Below are positions 51,456-58,803 of a DNA stretch of 64,000 nt, one piece after another. The stretch is from positions 2,170,001 to 2,234,000 of the forward strand of contig OZ252283.1 of assembly GCA_965250025.1 (NCBI GenBank). Direction: 5' to 3'. The translations under genes and the position numbers were made by a program. Within the stretch, counting starts at the first letter, position 1. Each line of letters opens with the position of its first letter. This DNA is from CBDDLD01 sp965250025. GTDB taxonomy: Bacteria > Bacteroidota > Bacteroidia > Flavobacteriales > Flavobacteriaceae. The notes beneath the pieces are model-generated. The model was not told the DNA's origin, did not search any database, and saw only the letters and a list, made by a program, of their open reading frames with translations.

Positions 51456-52703
51456 CTACTTTTTTAAAATTTCTTTTTGCAGCAATTCCAAAGCTTTATT
51501 TGTGGCTTTGGTGATTACTTTTTGGCGGTGATTACCAAAATTAAAATGATATGAGCTTACACCGTAATCAGTGGCAAGTGCTATCCATACGGTACCTACT
51601 TCTTCTTCTGAATCGCCTTTATCTGGTCCGGCATTTCCTGTAGTACTCAATGCATAATCACTTTTGAACATCTTTTTAGACGCTATAGCCATAGCTTCTG
51701 CCACGGCTTTACTTACTACTGAGTGTTCTTTAATAACTTCGGAATCTATTCCTAAAATATCAACCTTACTTTGTGTGGCATAGCTTACGACACCGCCTTT
51801 AAAATAATTAGAGGCTCCTGGATTCTGTGTAAATATCTGAGCAATATTACCTCCTGTACAACTTTCTGCCATTGATAGTGTTTTACCCATATTAGTCAAT
51901 TGCTTTCCTATAAGAGCTTCAATGGGTTGGTGGTCTTCATAGCCAACAAAAATATCATTTATTTGTGGCAACAATAAGTCTATTTGTTTGTCCATCTCTG
52001 CTTCGACCATAGCCTTATCCATAGCTTTTGCAGAAAGCCGAAGCCTTACCTTTCCTAAATTGGGCAGATAAGCCAATTTAATAAAATCCGGCAAAGCTAA
52101 TTCCCATGCTTCTATTCTATTTGCGATAGCACTTTCTCCCAGACCGTAGGTTAAAAGTGTTTTATGCATAATGTAAGGAAATTGGAACGTATTTCGTAAC
52201 CTGGGAATGACTTCATTCTTAATTAAAGCTTTCATCTCATAAGGTACTCCAGGTAGTGATACAAATACCTTATTATGCTTTTCCATCCACATTCCCGGCG
52301 CAGTACCAAACTGATTCATCAACACTTTGGATCTGGATGGCACTAATGCCTGTTGTCTATTAATATCTGAAATCGGTGTATTAATATATTTGGCAAAAAG
52401 CTGTTCTATGTGTTCTAAAACCCGACGGTTTTCTACCAAGTCATCATCGAAGTATTCGCAAAGGGTGCGTTTAGTAATATCATCTTTGGTAGGCCCCAGA
52501 CCTCCGGTAATAATGATGATATCCGCATTTTCTTCAGCTTCTTTTAGCGCTTTCAGAATGTGCATTTTTTCATCCTGAACTGAGGTGATTTGATAAACAG
52601 AAACACCTACTTTATTTAGCGTTTTGCTAATAAATGCGGAGTTGGTATCTACAATTTGGCCGATGAGAATTTCATCACCAATGGTAATGATCTCTGCTTG
52701 CAT
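51456..52703 (-). CDS. cinA: CinA-like competence/damage-inducible protein
   Basis: The 415-aa protein joins an N-terminal molybdopterin-binding-like (COG1058) domain (AEIITIGDEILIGQIVDTNS, 3-22; IIITGGLGPTKDD, about 62-74) to a C-terminal NMN amidohydrolase-type domain (AESCTGGNIAQIFT; STTGNAGPDKG). In other bacteria it hydrolyses NMN or ADP-ribose, recycling pyridine nucleotides. The ATG overlaps the stop of the Hpt gene by 1 nt (TAATG), suggesting translational coupling. Confidence 0.93.
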   Translation of the reverse strand: MQAEIITIGDEILIGQIVDTNSAFISKTLNKVGVSVYQITSVQDEKMHILKALKEAEENADIIIITGGLGPTKDDITKRTLCEYFDDDLVENRRVLEHIEQLFAKYINTPISDINRQQALVPSRSKVLMNQFGTAPGMWMEKHNKVFVSLPGVPYEMKALIKNEVIPRLRNTFQFPYIMHKTLLTYGLGESAIANRIEAWELALPDFIKLAYLPNLGKVRLRLSAKAMDKAMVEAEMDKQIDLLLPQINDIFVGYEDHQPIEALIGKQLTNMGKTLSMAESCTGGNIAQIFTQNPGASNYFKGGVVSYATQSKVDILGIDSEVIKEHSVVSKAVAEAMAIASKKMFKSDYALSTTGNAGPDKGDSEEEVGTVWIALATDYGVSSYHFNFGNHRQKVITKATNKALELLQKEILKK

Positions 52704-53044
52704 TAGAGGTTAAAATCAGATCGTATTTCTTGTGACGCGTTCTCTACAGCAGTAAGCACTATTTGTAGTTGCTGATCAACATTTTTATCAATCTGCTCAA
52801 ATTTCCCCCAATCCTGTACTTCTATCAATTTATCCAGAACACCCAATTCGAATAAGTCTATTGTGGGCTTCATTTTATGTGCTGCCTGATAGGCTTCATA
52901 ATAATCTTCTTCAGCTACTGCAGTTTTAAGACGCTCTGCATCTTCAGGTACTTCTTCTATAAAAGCGGCTGCTAATGCTGCTATAAAATCTTCATCATCA
53001 TCTGCCATCTCTCTTACTCGGTGTAGTTTGTAGTGTTCTGCCAT
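52703..53044 (-). CDS. Histidine phosphotransfer (Hpt) domain protein
   Basis: This 113-aa all-helical cytoplasmic protein carries the Hpt motif AHKMKPTIDLFE with the likely phosphorylated His56. In the usual motif AHKLKGSA the next residues are small; here Pro-Thr replace Gly-Ser, which is common in Bacteroidota. It is an orphan in the window: no hybrid histidine kinase or response regulator is near. It abuts the FAH gene upstream and overlaps cinA by 1 nt. Confidence 0.82.
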   Translation of the reverse strand: MAEHYKLHRVREMADDDEDFIAALAAAFIEEVPEDAERLKTAVAEEDYYEAYQAAHKMKPTIDLFELGVLDKLIEVQDWGKFEQIDKNVDQQLQIVLTAVENASQEIRSDFNL

Positions 53045-53656
53045 TTATTTTATTTTGATAGAAAACAATTCCTTATTCTCTATGTATCCTGTTAATTGAT
53101 CGCCTGCAATTACTTTGCCAACACCTGCTGGTGTGCCTGTAAATATAATATCTCCAATCTTTAAAGTGAAATATTTTGAAACATATTCGATAAGCTCGTC
53201 TATTTTCCACAACATCAAGCTTGTATTTCCCTGCTGTACAATTTCATCATTCTTTTTTAAGCTAAAGTCGATATTGTTAATCGTATTGAAATTGGTTTTA
53301 GAAATCCATTTTCCTATTACTGCTGAGCCATCGAAGGCTTTTGCTTTTTCCCAAGGCAGTCCTTTAGCCTTCATTTGAGATTGGATATCTCGAGCTGTAA
53401 AATCTATTCCAAGTCCAATGTCATCGTAATACTTATGTGCATACTTTTTATCAATATACTTTCCTACTCTATTGATCTTTACTAAAATTTCCACTTCATG
53501 GTGTACGTCTTCAGAAAACTCTGGAATAAAAAATGGTTGTTGTTTTAACAGTATCGCTGTATCGGGTTTTAAGAATACAACAGGATCTGTCGGTTTTTCA
53601 TTTTCTAATTCCTCAATATGATCTGTGTAGTTTCTACCTATGCAGATAAGTTTCAT
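53045..53656 (-). CDS. Fumarylacetoacetate hydrolase family protein
   Basis: This 203-aa single-domain FAH-fold enzyme starts with MKLICIGRNYTDHIEEL. It carries the metal ligands around HHEVEILVKI (about 52-61) and GLGIDFTARDIQ, then KGLPWEKAKAFDGSA and IIFTGTPAGVG. These fit metal-dependent hydrolases or decarboxylases such as acylpyruvases and oxaloacetate decarboxylases (YcgM/FAHD1). The stop abuts the ATG of the Hpt gene. Confidence 0.9.
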   Translation of the reverse strand: MKLICIGRNYTDHIEELENEKPTDPVVFLKPDTAILLKQQPFFIPEFSEDVHHEVEILVKINRVGKYIDKKYAHKYYDDIGLGIDFTARDIQSQMKAKGLPWEKAKAFDGSAVIGKWISKTNFNTINNIDFSLKKNDEIVQQGNTSLMLWKIDELIEYVSKYFTLKIGDIIFTGTPAGVGKVIAGDQLTGYIENKELFSIKIK

Positions 53657-53685
53657 TCTGTTTAAATATTTGGTCTAGACTTTTT

Positions 53686-54591
53686 TTAGTTCGACAAAGT
53701 TAAGGATATCGCCGGAATTACTTTTTCATCACTTTGATATTTATTTGATGCATAAAAGCGCCATTTTCCGGAATTATACATCGCTACTTTATAAATACCT
53801 TCTTCTTCGCAAGTACCAGAAAATGTAGGATTGTATTTTAAGCGTTTTTCGTTCTTCCTATTCTTATATTGAAAGGTAACTTTTTCAGCATTATATGGGA
53901 TATATAGCCATTCAAAAGCCACATAAAATCCTTCTCTTGGGAAGATAATGCCATGATCAGAAATATCTACATCCATGTTTTTTTGCTTTTTTTTCAAGCT
54001 TACAATTACATTTTCTCTCAATAAATCTTTATCCGGGAGACTATCTTTCCCTATCGAAAATATTCGTAGTCTAAATTTTGCTTTATTATTCTTGAAGTTT
54101 CCAAAATGAAACCTTACAGACTTGAGGTATTCCGTGTTTTCGTATGCTTCCTTAAAAGGGAAATACACTCCCAGTATCCAGGGGTTTTTTGCATGTGATC
54201 CGTAGCCTTGGCAAAGGTCTTCTTCTTTTATTTTATTTACTACCAGAATTATTTCTTCCTGTTGTTTTGTAAGGCGTACTTCTGGCAATTTTTCTATTAT
54301 TGGCTTTAAATAGATGTCCTTTAGTTTAACAAAATCTGCAATTTTGAGAATACTATCCTTGTAGCCTAATGACGATAGTTTGACACTTTTATTAAGATCT
54401 TCATTTTTGATTGATAGCTTGTAACTACCATCGTCATCACTTGAAGTGCCTACAGATGATTTAAGAATACTAATATTGACATAGGGTACAGGTGTTTTAG
54501 TAGCATGATCATAGACAAATCCTGTTGCTATTCTTTCTTGTGTTTCTTGTGAAAAAGACAAAAAGCTTAGGAGCAGAAAAACAAACTTCAT
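53686..54591 (-). CDS. Exported protein with carboxypeptidase-regulatory-like domain
   Basis: This 301-aa protein has a signal peptide (about 1-15, ending SFSQ) and a CarboxypepD_reg-like beta-sandwich at about 18-100 (GFVYDHATKTPVPYVNISIL, SSDDDGSYKL). A second region (about 120-300) is of unknown fold with WILGVYFPFKEAYENTEYLKSVRFH. Such proteins occur singly in Bacteroidota and are not TonB receptors, as there is no plug or barrel. Function not known. It lies 29 nt upstream of the FAH gene on the same strand. Confidence 0.76.
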   Translation of the reverse strand: MKFVFLLLSFLSFSQETQERIATGFVYDHATKTPVPYVNISILKSSVGTSSDDDGSYKLSIKNEDLNKSVKLSSLGYKDSILKIADFVKLKDIYLKPIIEKLPEVRLTKQQEEIILVVNKIKEEDLCQGYGSHAKNPWILGVYFPFKEAYENTEYLKSVRFHFGNFKNNKAKFRLRIFSIGKDSLPDKDLLRENVIVSLKKKQKNMDVDISDHGIIFPREGFYVAFEWLYIPYNAEKVTFQYKNRKNEKRLKYNPTFSGTCEEEGIYKVAMYNSGKWRFYASNKYQSDEKVIPAISLTLSN

Positions 54592-54632
54592 TTCAGTTTT
54601 TATTGATAGCCGGGACTTAAGGAGTCTTTAAT

Positions 54633-55409
54633 TTAACTCAATTTATTGTTAAACTGCCGTAGTTTAATAGCCGTTAACACTTTTTTAGTATATAACGGAA
54701 AATCGGCATTGAGTAACCAACCAAAATACCCGGGTTCCTGATTTAAAATATCGACCACGCGCTTGCCTTTATGCTTACCAAATGAAAAACACTCTTCGCC
54801 GTCTTTATTGTAAGTAATAAACCCTGCAAAATCGGCGAACTTTTTTCGCGAACTAAAATCTGCTAAAAACTTCATATCGTTCTCGAGGTCATCATACTTC
54901 GATAACTGAGCTTTTAAAACTTCATAAGTGGCCATAGTATCTGCTTCCGCACTGTGCGCATCTTCAAGATTTTTATCACAATAAAATTTATATGCTGCGC
55001 TTAGAGTACGTTGCTCCATCTTATGAAAAATGGTTTGTACATCGATAGATTGCCTGTGCTTCATATCAAAATCTATATCGGCACGTAACATCTCTTCAGC
55101 AAGGAGAGGTATATCAAACCGGTTGGAGTTGAATCCTCCTAAATCTGAATCCTTAATGAGGTTATGAACTGTTTTGGAAATGTCCTTAAAAGTAGGTTTG
55201 TCAGCCACATCAGCATCTGAAATACCATGAACTTTAGTCACTTCAGGAGGTATAGGTATGGTTGGATTAACACGCTGTGTGTAACGTTCTTCTTTTCCGT
55301 TGGGATGTACTTTCAAAATGGATATTTCCACAATTCGATCCGCAGATATATTGATTCCTGTTGTTTCCAGATCAAAAAAACAAATTGGTTTCGTTAAGTT
55401 GAGTTGCAT
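54633..55409 (-). CDS. DnaQ-like 3'-5' exonuclease with SFGK C-terminal motif
   Basis: This 258-aa DEDDh-type exonuclease has ExoI D14/E16 in FFDLETTG, ExoII in GFNSNRFDIPLL (about 94-105) and ExoIII H/D in DAHSAEADTMA (about 148-158). The C-terminal 60 residues carry CFSFGKHKGKRVVDILNQEPGYFGWLL, a DUF3820-like element, here split as SFGKHKGKRVVDI and PGYFGWLL. A role in DNA repair or RNA turnover is likely; it is not the Pol III epsilon gene by size. A -7 element lies 16 nt upstream. Confidence 0.9.
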   Translation of the reverse strand: MQLNLTKPICFFDLETTGINISADRIVEISILKVHPNGKEERYTQRVNPTIPIPPEVTKVHGISDADVADKPTFKDISKTVHNLIKDSDLGGFNSNRFDIPLLAEEMLRADIDFDMKHRQSIDVQTIFHKMEQRTLSAAYKFYCDKNLEDAHSAEADTMATYEVLKAQLSKYDDLENDMKFLADFSSRKKFADFAGFITYNKDGEECFSFGKHKGKRVVDILNQEPGYFGWLLNADFPLYTKKVLTAIKLRQFNNKLS

Positions 55410-55425
55410 GTACTATTAATTTGTA

Positions 55426-55433
55426 CAAAGGTA
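55426..55433 (-). promoter_or_regulatory. Possible -7 element of the exonuclease gene
   Basis: Minus-strand TACCTTTG fits TAnnTTTG, 16 nt before the ATG at 55409. A TTTGTACAAA palindrome overlaps it. There is no -33 match. Confidence 0.4.
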
Positions 55434-55517
55434 CTCAGATTTCGTTAATATTATAAAATCAGGATGCAATAGCTTAAAAAACTCATCCGTCAATATTTTA
55501 TTCATTTTCAATAGATT

Positions 55518-55565
55518 TATATAAAGAAAAAGCACGATTATATAATCGTGCTTTTTCTTTATATA
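55518..55565 (-). terminator. Terminator of the 2-oxoacid dehydrogenase E2 gene, a perfect 48-nt palindrome
   Basis: The arms (24 nt each, centre between 55541 and 55542) contain AAAGAAAAAGCACGATTAT and its exact complement with no interrupting base. The T-rich 3' arm follows a GC-containing stem, so it acts as a terminator on the minus strand and perhaps on both. Confidence 0.85.
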
Positions 55566-55581
55566 TCTTATAATATCAACT

Positions 55582-56916
55582 CTAGATCTCTCGATCTGCA
55601 TCCCAGGCTTCCAGATAATCTTTTACAGCCTTTACAAACTGACCTCCTAAAGCGCCATTAACAACACGATGATCGTAAGAATGTGACATAAACATCTTAT
55701 AACGGATACCTATAAAATCACCTTCAGGAGTTTCTATGACAGCCGGTACTTTTCGTATAGCTCCTAATGCTAAAATACCTACTTGCGGTTGGTTTATTAT
55801 TGGAGTTCCCATAATACTACCAAAGGTCCCTACATTAGTTACCGTATATGTTCCGTCTTGTATTTCATCTGGTTTTAATTGCCCTAATCGTGCTCTGTTA
55901 GCCAGATCGTTTACCTTTTTGGCCATACCGATAAGGTTCAGTTGATCGGCATCTTTAATTACGGGCACTATTAGATTTCCATCACCTAATGCCGCAGCCA
56001 TCCCTAGGTTAATATGTTTCTTTTTAATGATCTTATCGCCCTGTACTGAGATGTTCATCATAGGAAAATCTCTGAGCGCTTTAGCCACAGCCTCCATAAA
56101 GATCGGTGTGAATGTTAGATTTTCACCTTCTCGTTTCTTAAACGCATCTTTATGTTTTTTACGCCAGTTCCATATGTTGGTAACATCAGCTTCAATGAAT
56201 GATTGTACGTGAGCTGAAGTTTGTACTGACTCGACCATGTGCTTCGAAATGAGTTTCCCCATTCTCGACATCTCAATAATCTCATCATCGCCATTGGATA
56301 CTATTGGTTCTTCTGCTTTCACTTCTGTTTTAGCTACTGCAGGTTCAACTTTTGCAACTGGTGCAGGAATTACTGGTTTTTCTATCGTGGCTGGTTGTGC
56401 AGTACGATTTGAAATGTAAGCCAAAATATCATTTTTAGTGACACGTTGATCTTTGCCCGTACCGACAATACTGTTTAATTCTTCTTGAGATATGCCTTCC
56501 TGCTTAGCTATGTTTTTTACTAGAGGCGAATAAAAACGGCCTTCTGTTGATACCACTCCAGCAACAGCTGTTTTTGCTACCGTTACTGTTTGAGCGACTT
56601 CCGCAACTGCTGTTTGTAGTTCTGGCTCAGCAATAACTTCTTGTTCCACTGCCTTTACTTCAACAACCTCACCACCTTCTGTTTCAATCACGGCAATTGT
56701 TTGTCCAACCTGTACAACAGCATCAACTTCAAATAGTTTTTCTACTAAAACACCATCAACTTCACTCGGCACCTCACTATCTACTTTATCGGTTGCTATT
56801 TCTAAAACTGCTTCATCTGCTTCAATAGTCTCACCAACATCTTTAAGCCAAGAGGTTATTGTTGCTTCAGCTACACTCTCGCCCATTTTCGGTAATTTTA
56901 GTTCAAACTTTGCCAT
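55582..56916 (-). CDS. Dihydrolipoamide acyltransferase E2 component of a 2-oxoacid dehydrogenase complex
   Basis: This 444-aa core subunit transfers acyl groups to CoA, probably in the branched-chain 2-oxoacid complex. A lipoyl domain has the modified Lys in ATDKVDSEVPS (K44). A Val/Ala/Glu-rich linker (75-120), an E3-binding domain (about 128-167: SPLVKNIAKQEGISQ, RVTKNDILAYI) and the catalytic domain (215-444) follow. The active site reads SHSYDHRVVNGALGG, with Asn in place of the Asp of the usual HRVVDG. E1 and E3 genes are not adjacent. A -7 element lies 37 nt upstream. Confidence 0.92.
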   Translation of the reverse strand: MAKFELKLPKMGESVAEATITSWLKDVGETIEADEAVLEIATDKVDSEVPSEVDGVLVEKLFEVDAVVQVGQTIAVIETEGGEVVEVKAVEQEVIAEPELQTAVAEVAQTVTVAKTAVAGVVSTEGRFYSPLVKNIAKQEGISQEELNSIVGTGKDQRVTKNDILAYISNRTAQPATIEKPVIPAPVAKVEPAVAKTEVKAEEPIVSNGDDEIIEMSRMGKLISKHMVESVQTSAHVQSFIEADVTNIWNWRKKHKDAFKKREGENLTFTPIFMEAVAKALRDFPMMNISVQGDKIIKKKHINLGMAAALGDGNLIVPVIKDADQLNLIGMAKKVNDLANRARLGQLKPDEIQDGTYTVTNVGTFGSIMGTPIINQPQVGILALGAIRKVPAVIETPEGDFIGIRYKMFMSHSYDHRVVNGALGGQFVKAVKDYLEAWDADREI

Positions 56917-56953
56917 ATTTATAATCTGATAGTCGTTATTTGGAATTCGGATG

Positions 56954-56961
56954 CAAAATTA
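56954..56961 (-). promoter_or_regulatory. Probable -7 element of the E2 gene
   Basis: Minus-strand TAATTTTG fits TAnnTTTG, 37 nt before the ATG at 56916. A TTG is present but with a 24-nt spacer, so the -33 is uncertain. Confidence 0.45.
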
Positions 56962-57003
56962 ATAAAAAAAGTAACAGTTTACTGGCAATAGTTTAAATAT
57001 TAA

Positions 57004-58101
57004 TTAAAATTTAATAACCTCACCACGACCTGTCGTACTATCACTTCCGAGGCTAAAATTACTATTTTTTGGCCATATTCTGAAAGCTATATTTTGCTTT
57101 TGGTTATTGGCTTTCATTGCCTGAATAATAGCATTGTAAGACAATACGTTAGCATCCAAAATCACCAAACTGTCTGCCTGAATGTCTTTGAGATCAGAAA
57201 TCGTAATCAACGGTTGCGGCAATTGCACTCTTTTAATAGTATCTGAGCGGTCTGAAAAGATCAGTGTTTGAGACCATGATACTTTATTTTCTTTAGCCTC
57301 TGTTTTTAATAGTGATGCTACTTTTATGCCTATAAACACTACAGTATTAAATACCACATTGGATTTGAAATGTTTTTTATAGAACAACTTCATAGCTCCA
57401 AAGAAGCGTTTTGCATAGGTCTTATTTCTTAATGTGCTCTCACCTTTGAAATGCATCACTGAAACTTTTCCATAGTAATAATTGGAATAGCCTTTATTAA
57501 GGATTTTATAAGACAGGTCAATATCCTCTCCATACATAAAATAGTCTTCATCAAACCCACCTACTTCATCATACACCTGGCGTTTAATAAGCATGAAAGC
57601 CCCTACCAGCACATCTACTTCTGCCACATCAATTCTATTAACGTGATTTGCATAATATGCTCTTGAATGGCCCAACATCTTTTGTAATGCGACCCATGGC
57701 GTTGGTATGTTACGTTTACTTTCGGGTAAGAACTTTCCTTTACCATCAACGAGCTGACAACCAAGAATTCCCATATTACTTTTACCCTCTGCAAAATCTA
57801 ACAACGTTTTAAAGCCTGTTTCGGGCACTACAGTATCTGGATTTAAAATGCAGATATATTCGCCTTTAGCAGCTTTGACTCCAATATTGTTTCCTTTTGA
57901 AAATCCTAAATTCTCTGTATTCTCAATAAGTTTCACTTCTGGAAACTCTGCTTTTACCATTTCACAACTGTCATCATCAGAATCGTTATCAACAACAATA
58001 ATTTCTGCTTCAATATCAGATACAGCTAATACCACACTTTTTAGACACAACTCTAAAAAATAACGTACATTATAATTAAGTATGATTATTGAAAGTTTCA
58101 A
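57004..58101 (-). CDS. Family 2 glycosyltransferase (rhamnosyltransferase-like)
   Basis: This 365-aa GT-A enzyme has SIIILNYNVRYFLELCLKS (4-22), IIVVDNDSDDDSCEMV, a FSKGNNIGVKAAKGEYICILNPDTV block with the DxD-equivalent NPD, and GGFDEDYFMYGEDIDLSYKI. It adds a sugar (often rhamnose) to a growing envelope glycan. A helix near 255 may tie it to the membrane. The start is TTG at 58101, as a stop lies 4 codons upstream and no ATG exists. recR ends 1 nt before it, so both are in one transcript. Confidence 0.88.
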   Translation of the reverse strand: MKLSIIILNYNVRYFLELCLKSVVLAVSDIEAEIIVVDNDSDDDSCEMVKAEFPEVKLIENTENLGFSKGNNIGVKAAKGEYICILNPDTVVPETGFKTLLDFAEGKSNMGILGCQLVDGKGKFLPESKRNIPTPWVALQKMLGHSRAYYANHVNRIDVAEVDVLVGAFMLIKRQVYDEVGGFDEDYFMYGEDIDLSYKILNKGYSNYYYGKVSVMHFKGESTLRNKTYAKRFFGAMKLFYKKHFKSNVVFNTVVFIGIKVASLLKTEAKENKVSWSQTLIFSDRSDTIKRVQLPQPLITISDLKDIQADSLVILDANVLSYNAIIQAMKANNQKQNIAFRIWPKNSNFSLGSDSTTGRGEVIKF

Positions 58102-58102
58102 T

Positions 58103-58720
58103 CTATGATTTTAAAGACGTTTCAAAAGGAATCCGATCTATAATGCTTCTTCCCAAGGTAACTTCATCTGTATATTCTAATTCATTACCAACAGATATAC
58201 CCCTGGCTATGGTAGACGTTTTTATATTAAAATCTTGTATTTGCCTGAAAATGTAAAAATTTGTGGTATCGCCTTCCATTGTTGGGCTCAAAGCAAAAAT
58301 TAATTCTTCTATCTCACCTTCTTTCACTTTATTGACCAGAGATTGTATGTTTAAATCGTGAGGTCCAACACCATCCATTGGCGATATTTTACCTCCTAAT
58401 ACGTGGTACAACCCTCTAAAAGAACCTGTATTCTCAATAGCCATAACATCCCTCATATCTTCAACAACACATACCAAACGCTTATCTCTATGTGGGTTAG
58501 CACATATCTCACATATTGTGGTATCGCTAATATTATGGCATGATTTACAAAAATTAATCTCTTCTCGTAATTGCTGTATTGCTTTTGCCAGAATTACAGA
58601 TTGCTCTTTGGGCTGCCTCAACAGATGTAATACCAATCGCAATGCCGTTCGCTTACCTACTCCGGGTAATTGTGCCATTTCGTTAACTGCATTTTCTAAT
58701 AGCTTTGAAGAAAATTCCAT
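58103..58720 (-). CDS. recR: Recombination protein RecR
   Basis: RecR works with RecO and RecF to load RecA at gaps. The 205-aa protein has the helix-hairpin-helix (MAQLPGVGKRTALRLVLHLL, 15-34), a zinc finger (CKSCHN, TICEIC, about 58-72) and a Toprim domain (VVEDMRDVMAIENTG onward; MEGDTT). It ends with the usual DEVTLGRSIIDR. The glycosyltransferase follows with 1 nt between stop and TTG. Confidence 0.96.
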   Translation of the reverse strand: MEFSSKLLENAVNEMAQLPGVGKRTALRLVLHLLRQPKEQSVILAKAIQQLREEINFCKSCHNISDTTICEICANPHRDKRLVCVVEDMRDVMAIENTGSFRGLYHVLGGKISPMDGVGPHDLNIQSLVNKVKEGEIEELIFALSPTMEGDTTNFYIFRQIQDFNIKTSTIARGISVGNELEYTDEVTLGRSIIDRIPFETSLKS

Positions 58721-58745
58721 AACTGCTAAGGTACTTAATTTTAAA

Positions 58746-58788
58746 AATAAAAGTCCAATTATGAACCTTTCATAATTGGACTTTTATT
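58746..58788 (-). terminator. Terminator of the BNR-repeat protein gene, perfect 20-bp stem
   Basis: The arms 58746-58765 and 58769-58788 (AATAAAAGTCCAATTATGAA and its complement) enclose only CCT. It lies 16 nt past the stop at 58804. T-rich on both sides, it could also stop transcripts from the other direction. Confidence 0.9.
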
Positions 58789-58803
58789 CGTTAGTATCTG
58801 TTA

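Noticed and set aside
55416..55601. 61-codon minus-strand open frame between the exonuclease and E2 genes
   Set aside because: It runs through the 48-nt palindromic terminator and overlaps the E2 C-terminus, so it is not a gene.
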